Below are positions 1 to 6,168 of a DNA stretch of 13,441 nt, in pieces (position 1 is the first letter of the stretch; each line of letters begins with the position of its first letter). Source of the DNA: JAWWPY01 sp964412845. GTDB lineage: Bacteria; Actinomycetota; Actinomycetes; Streptosporangiales; Streptosporangiaceae. The notes under the pieces were generated by a model that saw only the letters and a program-made list of their open reading frames with translations, was not told the DNA's origin and did no database searches. Position numbers and translations under genes: made by a program. The DNA lies in assembly GCA_964412845.1 (NCBI GenBank), contig CAYPQM010000172.1:1-13441 (forward strand), in the 5' to 3' direction.

Positions 1-1661
1 GGGGCGGCAGGCCCCGCCGGGACGCCGTGCGCCGATCTGAGCGCCGCGGCCAACTGGTCGAACTCATCGTCGAACCCGCCCCCGGCATCGGTGCGGACGA
101 GCCCGGCCACCTCGACCACGGTGCCGCCGTCAGCGCCCGGATAGGCGCGCACGAACATCCGGCGGCGCCGGACGAAGAGGGACAGCAGCAGCCCGGCCAG
201 TGCCGCCATCCCGGCCAGCAGGGCGGGCACCTGCCCGGGGTCGTAGGTGATGGCCAGGCTGATCCATTGCCGGTAGCCGGTGAAGGTCAGCGTCCCGGCC
301 CCGCCCGGCAGCTTCATCGACTGGCCGGGCGCCAGCGCCTGCAGCGGCACCGCCAGTCTCCGCAGGCCGGTCGTGTCCAGGTCATACACCGACTGCGGCG
401 GCCCGCTGTCCATGCCCAGATTGCCCGCGTAGGCGACCAGGCTCACTCTCGGGTCGTCCGCCGCGGGAAAGGCGGACTCAAGAGTGCCGCCGGCATCCAC
501 CGCGGTGGGCAGGAACACCCCCTCAAATCCAAGCTGCTGGGGGCGAGCATCGGGCACCTTGACGACGCCCTCGGAGGTGAGGCCGGACTGCTCGACCGCG
601 ATGAACGGGACCGCCTGGTCGAAGACCACCTGCCCGGTCCCGTCCGTGACCTTGAAGACCGGGGCGTACCCGTGCCCGATCAGGTACACCTTCGTCCCGT
701 CCACATTCAGCGGATGGTTGACCCGCAGGTCGTAGGGGTGCGTCGGTGAGCCGGGCTCCGCTGAGTAGCTGATGTACGCGTCGAACGCGGACGGCTGGCC
801 GCGCAGCTTGCCCGAGGTCACGTACGAGGCGGCGAAGCGGTTGAGGATGATGCTGAACGGCTGCAGGTCCGCGGCGGACACCGCCCGCCCGGGGTGGAAC
901 TCATCCAGCGCGGTGGCCGTGTTGGCGAAGGAGCTTCCCGCGACCAGCAGCCGGTCCGCCTTGTAGCCGAACAGCCCGCCGAGGGCCACCGCACCAAGGA
1001 TCGCCAGCAACGCGAGGTGGAAGAGCAGGTTGCCGACCTCCCGGCGGTAACCCTTCTCCGCCGACAGCCAGCCGTCGCCGGTGCGCAGCCGGAATCTGCG
1101 CGCCGCCAGCAGCGCGGCGGCCCCGTCGAGAGCGTCGCCGGGCGCTAGCAGGGTCTGATGCTGGGCCGAGTTCGGCAGCCTGGCCAGGTTGCGCGGGGCG
1201 GGCGGCGGCAGCGCCCGCGCCGAGCGGGCCAGCCGGAAGGTCCGCGGCACCACGCATCCGGCGAGGGAGAGGAAGAGCAGCAGGTAGATCGCCGCAAACC
1301 AGGGCGCGGCGAACACATTGAACAGCCACAGCCTGGCCATCAGCGGGGCCAGCGAGGGATGCGAGAGGTAGTACTGCTGCACCGCTTGCGGGTCGATCCC
1401 CTGCTGTGGCAGCACCGATCCGGGCACGCTCGCCACGGCGAGCAGGAACAGCAGCACCAGGGCGGTCCGCATGGACGTGAGCTGGCGCCATGCCCAGCGC
1501 ATCCAGCCCATTGCCCCAAACGGACCCGGCCCAGCCGCTCCCGTCCGCTCGCCGGCGGCCGTGGCAGGCTCCTCGGACCGCTGCGCGGCCGCCTGTTCCT
1601 GCCGCTGCGCGGCGGGGCCGTCCGGATGCTTGGCCCCGGAGGGGGCCCGCAGTCCGGTCAT
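1..1661 (-). CDS. resB: Cytochrome c biogenesis protein ResB, C-terminus cut by window edge
   Basis: ResB works with CcsA/CcsB in System II cytochrome c maturation, carrying heme across the membrane and presenting it to apocytochrome c. The frame stays open from the ATG at 1661 to the left edge, giving 553 codons, which is close to full actinobacterial length. Residues 1-50 are a polar Ala/Gln/Glu-rich cytoplasmic tail. Typical ResB features follow: WRQLTSMRTALVLLFLLAV (first membrane helix, about 64-80), a second helix at about 118-137 (PWFAAIYLLLFLSLAGC), a third near 207-230, a large extracytoplasmic domain, and a last helix near 474-495. The C-terminal end reads VVEVAGLVRTDAGGGFDDEF, as expected for the tail of the family. 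The start follows the TlpA-like stop by 30 bases, so the two genes probably share a transcript. ATG 1661 is the only plausible start before an in-frame stop. The stop codon lies outside the window. Confidence 0.93.
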   Translation of the reverse strand, partial: MTGLRAPSGAKHPDGPAAQRQEQAAAQRSEEPATAAGERTGAAGPGPFGAMGWMRWAWRQLTSMRTALVLLFLLAVASVPGSVLPQQGIDPQAVQQYYLSHPSLAPLMARLWLFNVFAAPWFAAIYLLLFLSLAGCVVPRTFRLARSARALPPPAPRNLARLPNSAQHQTLLAPGDALDGAAALLAARRFRLRTGDGWLSAEKGYRREVGNLLFHLALLAILGAVALGGLFGYKADRLLVAGSSFANTATALDEFHPGRAVSAADLQPFSIILNRFAASYVTSGKLRGQPSAFDAYISYSAEPGSPTHPYDLRVNHPLNVDGTKVYLIGHGYAPVFKVTDGTGQVVFDQAVPFIAVEQSGLTSEGVVKVPDARPQQLGFEGVFLPTAVDAGGTLESAFPAADDPRVSLVAYAGNLGMDSGPPQSVYDLDTTGLRRLAVPLQALAPGQSMKLPGGAGTLTFTGYRQWISLAITYDPGQVPALLAGMAALAGLLLSLFVRRRRMFVRAYPGADGGTVVEVAGLVRTDAGGGFDDEFDQLAAALRSAHGVPAGPAA

Positions 1662-1691
1662 CGGGTCATCACCCGCGGTCCCTGGGTTTCG

Positions 1692-2336
1692 TCATGAGGG
1701 CTGCGCCGCCCTGGTGATCAGATCCTTGAGGCCGTTGTACGTGGCCTCGCCGATCACCCGCGCGCTCACCCGGCCGTTGGGCGCGATAACCAGTGTGGTC
1801 GGGATCCCGGCCGGCGGCACCGTGCTCCGGAAATCAAGGGCGATCTCGTCACCGGGATCGTTAAGGCTGGGGTATTCGATGCGGAAGTCGCGGGTGAATG
1901 CTTTCGCGGTGGCCGGGCTGTCCCGGATGTCCACGCCCAGGAACCGCACGCCTGAGGCACGGAACTTGCGGGCCAGCTGGGCCAGGGCGGGGGCCTCCGC
2001 GCGGCAGGGGGAACACCACGAGCCCCAGAAGTTCATGACCACCACATGCCCGCGGTAGGCGGCCAAGGTGAGCTTGCCTCCGCCGAGGGCCGTGCCGGTG
2101 ACGGCGGGCGCGACCGGCCCGGCGCCCGCCTTGAACACGGTTGTCCCGCTGTTCCCGGACACGAAGCTCTGGCCGTTGCTGGCGGGGGTGCTGCTCGCGA
2201 TGGACCCGCCGGCGCAGCCGGCCACCGCCATCATGCCGGCCACGGCCGCCGCCACGACGACGGCGGGCCGCCCCGGGCACAGGCGGACCCGGCGCGCGCG
2301 CCGTGCGGGACGCGCGGAACCCGGCAGACGGGACAC
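1692..2336 (-). CDS. TlpA/ResA-like lipoprotein thiol-disulfide oxidoreductase
   Basis: This 214-residue protein is a membrane-anchored thioredoxin-fold reductase, expected to reduce the CXXCH cysteines of apocytochrome c outside the membrane. A basic N-terminus and hydrophobic stretch (about 24-40) end in the lipobox AVAGC, with Cys41 as the likely lipidated residue. A Ser/Gly/Thr-rich linker leads into an AhpC/TSA-redoxin domain containing NFWGSWCSPCRAEAP (catalytic Cys108 and Cys111) and a GIPTTLVI segment carrying the cis-proline. The start is GTG at 2336, with AGGAG about nine bases upstream. It lies downstream of a histidine phosphatase and directly upstream of resB, the usual actinobacterial cytochrome c maturation order except that ccdA is missing. 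Family assignment is firm. The role in cytochrome c maturation is inferred from the neighbours. Confidence 0.93.
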   Translation of the reverse strand: MSRLPGSARPARRARRVRLCPGRPAVVVAAAVAGMMAVAGCAGGSIASSTPASNGQSFVSGNSGTTVFKAGAGPVAPAVTGTALGGGKLTLAAYRGHVVVMNFWGSWCSPCRAEAPALAQLARKFRASGVRFLGVDIRDSPATAKAFTRDFRIEYPSLNDPGDEIALDFRSTVPPAGIPTTLVIAPNGRVSARVIGEATYNGLKDLITRAAQPS

Positions 2337-2435
2337 GGAAGGAATCTCCTACAGGCAGTAGTCGCGCACCATTGTGCCGGACCCGGTCGCGCCGCCGCAC
2401 AGCGGGCCGGCCCCGGACGTGCTCCTTGCGTGCGG
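2337..2435 (-). other. Gap between phosphatase and TlpA-like gene
   Basis: These 99 bases hold no gene that I can support. The only clear element is an AGGAG ribosome-binding site just before the GTG start of the TlpA-like gene. The gap is long for a tightly coupled operon, so it could hold an internal promoter, but I see no convincing -35/-10 pair. Confidence 0.5.
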
Positions 2436-3140
2436 CTAGGCACCGCTCACTTGCGGGCGGCCGCCGCCGGCGGGCTCGGCATAGCTGACGCCAGTGATGG
2501 TGTCGCCGGTGTAGGTGAAGCTGGTCACGCTGGCCAGCGCGCACTGGCGGCGCGCCGGATTGTGCCAGAGCGGCTTGCCTTCCGCGGCCCGGCGGGCGGT
2601 CCAGATAGGCAGCTGATGGCTGACGCAGACCGCCTCGTGGCCGCGCGCGGTGCGGGCCGCGGCGGCCATCACGTCGAGCATCCGGGCCACGATGCTGCCG
2701 TACGGCTCACCCCACGAGGGGCGGAAGGGGTTGTAGAGATACCGCCAGTGGGCTGGGTTGCTGAGCACGCCGGATCCCGGGCCGAACATGGTCCCTTCAA
2801 AGTGGTTCGTGGGCTCGATGAGCCGTTCGTCCACGACCACGTCCAGGCCGAACTGCGCGGACAGCGGAGCGGCGGTCTCCATCGCGCGGTCCAGCGGTGA
2901 GGACAGCAGCGCCACCACGTCCCGGCCAGCCAGGAAGCCCGCTGCCGCCTTGGCCATCAGGCGGCCGTCCTCGGAGAGGTGGAAACCCGGAATGCGGCCG
3001 TAGAGGACCCCCTGCGGGTTGTGCACCTCCCCGTGCCGGAGCAGGTGGACGACCGTGCTGGTGCTGGCGGGTTCCGCGGCACTCCCCGTGGCGGCGTCGC
3101 CGGGGGACGCTCCCCGCGGGCCTCCGGGATTCTCAGTCAT
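2436..3140 (-). CDS. Histidine phosphatase family protein (phosphoglycerate mutase-like)
   Basis: This is a 234-residue protein of the histidine phosphatase (phosphoglycerate mutase-like) superfamily. The signature VVHLLRHGEVHNP supplies Arg35, the phospho-accepting His36 and Gly37. SSPLDRAMETA gives the second arginine (Arg85), Glu109 is the likely acid, and CVSHQLPIW gives the second catalytic histidine (His175). The first 28 residues are low-complexity, Gly/Ala/Pro/Ser-rich, and look disordered. The start is ATG at 3140, without a strong ribosome-binding site. In mycobacteria an equivalent gene (Rv0525) lies between hemL and the cytochrome c maturation genes. Here it keeps the cytochrome c neighbours but hemL is more than 4 kb away. 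The substrate cannot be read from the sequence. 'Phosphoglycerate mutase' would be an over-call. Confidence 0.92.
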   Translation of the reverse strand: MTENPGGPRGASPGDAATGSAAEPASTSTVVHLLRHGEVHNPQGVLYGRIPGFHLSEDGRLMAKAAAGFLAGRDVVALLSSPLDRAMETAAPLSAQFGLDVVVDERLIEPTNHFEGTMFGPGSGVLSNPAHWRYLYNPFRPSWGEPYGSIVARMLDVMAAAARTARGHEAVCVSHQLPIWTARRAAEGKPLWHNPARRQCALASVTSFTYTGDTITGVSYAEPAGGGRPQVSGA

Positions 3141-3183
3141 GACCGGCCCAGCCTATCTGGGCGTCGCCGCGGCGCAGCGCGGG

Positions 3184-3936
3184 TCACCCGGCCGTGCCTG
3201 AGCGCAGCAGCCTGGCGTGCAGGTCCCGGGTCGGCGGGCTGGGCACGATGCCGAGCTCATCGCCGAGCAGGCGGACCAGGTCGTCGTAGACGCGCATCGC
3301 TTCGGCGGTGTTGCCCCGCGCGGCCAGGGCGGCCATGAGCACACGGTGCCCGCTCTCCCGGAAGGGAGCGCGGGCGATCAGCTCCCGCGCGGCGCGCTCG
3401 GCGGTGGCGAGTTCCGTCCCGGCCATGCGCAGGGCGGCCTGCGCGTAGGCCTCCAGGGCGCGCGTATGCAGGTCGTCGAGCTCGCGCCGGACATCGCCGA
3501 TCCACGGCAGATCCTCACCGGGCAGGAAGCCGCGGCGCGCCGTGAACAAGGTGATCTGCGCGGCGCCCCAGGCCCGGCCCCACTCATCGAGCGCCAGAGC
3601 GGATTCGGCCCGGTGGATCGCCGCACGGGCCGCTTCCAGGTCGATCCAGGCATCCGCCGGAGGGTGCAGCCGGACTCCGTCGAGACGTACCGGGGCCAGC
3701 GCCCGCCGCAATCGTGACAGCAGCGGGGCCAGCGCTGCCTCCGGGACCGGCGGGAGGTTGTCTCCCCACACGGCGCCCAGCACGTCCTCCCGGCTGACGG
3801 CATCCAGCCGGCGTAGCGTGAGGTACGCGAGCAACCGTCGCCCCTGCGGCCCGGGTAGCTGGCTCTCGCGCCGCTCACCGTCGATCTCGACACAGATGCG
3901 GCCGCAGACCTGCATCCGGACGCGTGGGTCCGCCAA
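3184..3936 (-). CDS. SARP/AfsR-type transcriptional regulator with BTAD domain
   Basis: This protein (about 250 residues) has the two-part architecture of Streptomyces antibiotic regulatory proteins. An OmpR-like winged helix (about 8-95) includes GPQGRRLLAYLTLRR and the SREDVLGAVWGD region. An all-helical bacterial transcriptional activation domain follows (about 100-245), including WIDLEAARAAIHRAES, FTARRGFLPGEDLPWI, APFRESGHRVLMAALAARG and LLGDELGIVPSP. It has no ATPase or TPR extension, so it is a small SARP. TTG at 3936 is chosen because a GGGGGGAGG ribosome-binding site lies 11 bases upstream. ATG at 3915 is in frame and possible, and would remove seven residues. The open frame runs further upstream (to 4089), but that part overlaps the DUF1059 gene and does not resemble a SARP. 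It is divergent from the DUF1059-methyltransferase-nitrilase genes, which it may activate. Confidence 0.9.
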   Translation of the reverse strand: MADPRVRMQVCGRICVEIDGERRESQLPGPQGRRLLAYLTLRRLDAVSREDVLGAVWGDNLPPVPEAALAPLLSRLRRALAPVRLDGVRLHPPADAWIDLEAARAAIHRAESALALDEWGRAWGAAQITLFTARRGFLPGEDLPWIGDVRRELDDLHTRALEAYAQAALRMAGTELATAERAARELIARAPFRESGHRVLMAALAARGNTAEAMRVYDDLVRLLGDELGIVPSPPTRDLHARLLRSGTAG

Positions 3937-4003
3937 GGTTTCGCCAACCTCCCCCCAATGGAGTAATGCCCTACTGATTGTGCAGCCGAAAGGAGTCCCG
4001 GCA
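3937..4003. promoter_or_regulatory. Divergent promoter region with imperfect dyad
   Basis: This short, relatively AT-rich gap separates the divergent SARP and DUF1059 genes, so it must carry at least one promoter. It holds an interrupted palindrome at 3956-3980: CAAT, two bases, AGTA, a six-base centre, TACT, one base, ATTG. The half sites are exact reverse complements apart from the unequal gap. This is a candidate operator. Assignment of individual -10 or -35 boxes is not secure. Confidence 0.45.
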
Positions 4004-4006
4004 ATG
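3992..4006 (+). promoter_or_regulatory. Ribosome-binding site of the DUF1059 gene
   Basis: AAAGGAG begins near 3989-3990 and lies about eight bases before the ATG at 4004. It is near consensus and fixes the start of this very short gene. Confidence 0.7.
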
Positions 4007-4162
4007 GCGAAGGTGATCAACTGTGAGTGCGGGTTCGTGGCCAGTGGCGCCACCGACGACGAGGTCGTCGACAACATCCGGGCGCACATGGCGAGCGACC
4101 ACCCAGCACTGCTCGACTCGGTCGAGCGCCGGGACCTCTACGGCTGGATTCAGGAGGTCTAG
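4004..4162 (+). CDS. Small DUF1059 family protein
   Basis: This 52-residue protein matches the DUF1059 pattern: an N-terminal MAKVINCECGF, then an acidic TDDEVVDN segment and an AHMASDHP motif. The cysteine pair Cys7 and Cys9, with His28 and His33, looks like a small C2H2-type metal-binding site. That is my inference from spacing, not a proven function. A near-consensus AAAGGAG supports the ATG at 4004. It is the first gene of a plus-strand run, with the methyltransferase starting 18 bases after its stop. The biological role of the family is unknown to me. A partner or accessory role for the following enzymes, or a redox or metal sensor, are both open possibilities. Confidence 0.88.
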   Translation: MAKVINCECGFVASGATDDEVVDNIRAHMASDHPALLDSVERRDLYGWIQEV

Positions 4163-4180
4163 CCCAAGGAGGTGGTCCTG

Positions 4181-5041
4181 ATGACCACGAGACAGCAGTT
4201 CGACGCGGCGGTCTACAAGCAAACCACGCAGCAGCAGTGGGATACCGCGGCCGCGGCATGGGACGCGTGGGGACCCACGCTTGAGGAGTGGCTCGGCGAG
4301 GCCACCGCCACGATGTTCGACCTGGCCCGGATCGGCCTGGGCTCCCGGGTTCTCGACGTGGCGGCCGGCGCTGGTGGGCAGAGCCTCGCCGCGGCCCGGC
4401 GCGTCGGGCCGGCCGGCCGGGTGCTCGCGACCGACCTGTCGGCCCAGATCATGGCCTATGCGGAGCGCCGCTTTGCCGAAGCCGGGCTGGCGAACGCGAC
4501 GGCCAGGGCCATGGATGGCGAGGACCTCGACGTACAGCCGGGGCATTTCGACGCGGTCATCAGCCGGCTCGGGCTGATCTACTTCCCTGACCGGGCCCGC
4601 GCCCTGGCTGGCATGCGCGGTGCGCTGCGCCCGGGGGGGCGGGTGTCGGTCGTGGTCTACGCCGGCGCCGGGGACAACGGATTCTTCTCCGTGCCGGTCT
4701 CCATCATCCGGCGCCGGGCTGGCCTCGGGGCGCCGCTGCCCGGCCAGCCCGGACCGTTCAGCCTGGGCGCCCCCGGGGTGCTGGCCGGCGAACTTGCCGC
4801 GGCTGGGTTCAGCGATGTGGAGGTCCGCGAGGTGGACGCGCCGCTCCGGCTGCCGGCCGCCGCGGACTGCCTGCGCTTCGAGCGGGAGTCGTTCGGCGCG
4901 CTGCACCAGATGCTGTCCGGCCTGGCCCCCGCCGAGCGCGAGGCCGCCTGGGCCGAGGTCGCCGGGGGGCTGGCGGCATTCCAGGGTCCCGGCGGCTTCG
5001 CCGGGCCGTGCCGCCTGCTGGTCGGCGCGGGAACCCGTTGA
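4181..5041 (+). CDS. Class I SAM-dependent methyltransferase (UbiE/Methyltransf_11-like)
   Basis: This 286-residue protein has a Rossmann-fold methyltransferase core. Motif I is VLDVAAGAGGQSL (about 58-70), the acidic residue at the end of strand 2 is in VLATDLS (Asp85), and later motifs are HFDAVISRLGLIYFPD (about 122-137) and LRPGGRVSVVVYA (about 149-161). The N-terminal WDTAAAAWDAWGPTLEEWLG resembles the lid of UbiE/COQ5-like small-molecule methyltransferases. AAGGAGG lies eight bases before the ATG at 4181. A GTG at 4172 is in frame but sits inside that site, so it is rejected. The gene lies 18 bases after the DUF1059 gene and 14 before the nitrilase, so they form a likely operon. The substrate is unknown. 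Quinones are possible from the fold, but natural-product tailoring fits the SARP neighbour equally well. Confidence 0.9.
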   Translation: MTTRQQFDAAVYKQTTQQQWDTAAAAWDAWGPTLEEWLGEATATMFDLARIGLGSRVLDVAAGAGGQSLAAARRVGPAGRVLATDLSAQIMAYAERRFAEAGLANATARAMDGEDLDVQPGHFDAVISRLGLIYFPDRARALAGMRGALRPGGRVSVVVYAGAGDNGFFSVPVSIIRRRAGLGAPLPGQPGPFSLGAPGVLAGELAAAGFSDVEVREVDAPLRLPAAADCLRFERESFGALHQMLSGLAPAEREAAWAEVAGGLAAFQGPGGFAGPCRLLVGAGTR

Positions 5042-5055
5042 GACCGGTGGCAGGC

Positions 5056-5973
5056 ATGGACAAGGCGATCGTGGCGGCGGTTCAGGCGTCCCCGGACTTC
5101 CTGAACCGCGACGCCACGCTGGACAAGGCATGCTCGCTGACGATCAAGGCGGCCGCCGAGGGAGCCCGGCTGGTCGTGTTCCCCGAGGCATTCGTTCCGG
5201 GCTATCCCGATTGGGTGTGGCGCACGCCGGCCTGGCATGACGACGCGTTCCTGCGGCGGCTGAACGCGGCCGCCGTCGCGGTCCCGTCGGCGGCGACGCA
5301 GCAACTGGGCGCGGCGGCCGCGGAGGCCGGGGTCTACCTCGCCATCGGGGTGAACGAGATCGACGGCGGGACGCTGTACAACACGCTGCTGTACTTCGCC
5401 CCGGACGGCGCGCTCGCGGGCCGGCACCGGAAGTTGATGCCCACCGGTGGCGAGCGGACCATCTGGGGAATGGGTGACGGGTCAACCCTCGACGTTGTCC
5501 GGGCACCTTTCGGCGTCATCGGCGGCCTGATCTGCTGGGAGAACTACATGCCGCTGGCCAGGGCCGCCATGTATGCCCGCGGCGTGGACATCTACCTGGC
5601 TCCGACCTGGGACAACAGCGAGACGTGGGTGGCGACGCTGCAGCACATCGCGAAGGAGGGCCGGGTGTACGTGATCGGTGTGGCGCCGCTGCTGCACGGC
5701 GGCCACGTGCCCGAGGACCTGCGGGGCGACTTGTACCAGGAATCCGGCGACTGGATGAGCCGGGGACATAGCGCCATCGTCGCGCCCGGCGGACAGGTGA
5801 TCGCCGGCCCGGTGTCTGACCACGAGGAGATCCTGTTCGCCGAGATCGACCCGGAGAACGTGGCGGCGGCGCGGCGCGAGTTCGACCCGGTGGGCCACTA
5901 CGCCCGGCCGGACGTCTTCCACCTCACCGTGGACACCAGGCCACGCACGCCGGTCACCTTCAGCGACCGTTAA
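5056..5973 (+). CDS. Nitrilase (carbon-nitrogen hydrolase family)
   Basis: This 305-residue enzyme belongs to the nitrilase branch of the carbon-nitrogen hydrolase superfamily, which converts nitriles to carboxylic acids and ammonia. The catalytic triad is complete: Glu44 in VVFPEAFVPGYP, Lys126 in GRHRKLMPT, and Cys160 in GGLICWENYMPLAR. The CWEN motif and the extra glutamate in GGERTIWG (Glu133) favour true nitrilases or cyanide-degrading relatives over amidases. ATG at 5056 is chosen because MDKAIVAAVQASP starts at the usual place. GTG 5047 is in frame, and the longer open frame from 5008 overlaps the methyltransferase. It follows the methyltransferase by 14 bases and probably shares its transcript. 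The substrate (aromatic, aliphatic or cyanide) cannot be decided by eye. Confidence 0.93.
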   Translation: MDKAIVAAVQASPDFLNRDATLDKACSLTIKAAAEGARLVVFPEAFVPGYPDWVWRTPAWHDDAFLRRLNAAAVAVPSAATQQLGAAAAEAGVYLAIGVNEIDGGTLYNTLLYFAPDGALAGRHRKLMPTGGERTIWGMGDGSTLDVVRAPFGVIGGLICWENYMPLARAAMYARGVDIYLAPTWDNSETWVATLQHIAKEGRVYVIGVAPLLHGGHVPEDLRGDLYQESGDWMSRGHSAIVAPGGQVIAGPVSDHEEILFAEIDPENVAAARREFDPVGHYARPDVFHLTVDTRPRTPVTFSDR

Positions 5974-6168
5974 CGGCGGTGGGCGGCAAGGTAAACTGCG
6001 GGTAGCGCGTGGTTGCGCCTAGGGTTCCGCGCCTGGCCTGCTCCCGACGACCACAATCAGGGCCGGGCGGTCTGGACCAAGCGGCGCCAGGCGCCCGGGC
6101 AACGGCCGGGCCGTCGTCGCCGGGAGCCCACACCTCACGGGACAGAAACCTCGAGGGCTCTACCCGTC
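5974..6168 (+). other. Gap and possible leader before the EamA gene
   Basis: These 195 bases hold no gene I can support. Two GGCGCC hexamers lie one base apart at 6083-6095, and a six-base inverted repeat (ACGGCC and GGCCGT around one base) is at 6102-6114. The frame of the transporter is open back to a TTG at 6013, but that stretch encodes an Arg/Pro-rich, poorly conserved-looking peptide. The gap could be a structured leader or a promoter for the transporter. No known riboswitch consensus was recognised. Confidence 0.4.

Noticed and set aside
2046..2900. Plus-strand open frame of 284 codons across the TlpA-like and phosphatase genes
   Set aside because: It spans the boundary of two real minus-strand genes and its product is Ala/Gly/Arg-rich with no family features.
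3937..4089. N-terminal extension of the SARP to 4089
   Set aside because: It overlaps the start of the divergent DUF1059 gene and does not resemble SARP N-termini; conservation begins at RVRMQVCGR.
3971..5131. Long minus-strand open frame (386 codons) opposite the methyltransferase
   Set aside because: Its product is low-complexity, Arg/Pro/Gly-rich and resembles no family. The plus strand holds recognisable DUF1059 and methyltransferase motifs with good ribosome-binding sites.
6013..6168. N-terminal extension of the EamA protein from TTG 6013
   Set aside because: The added residues are Arg/Pro-rich and unlike a transporter N-terminus; GTG 6169 puts the first helix at the usual distance.
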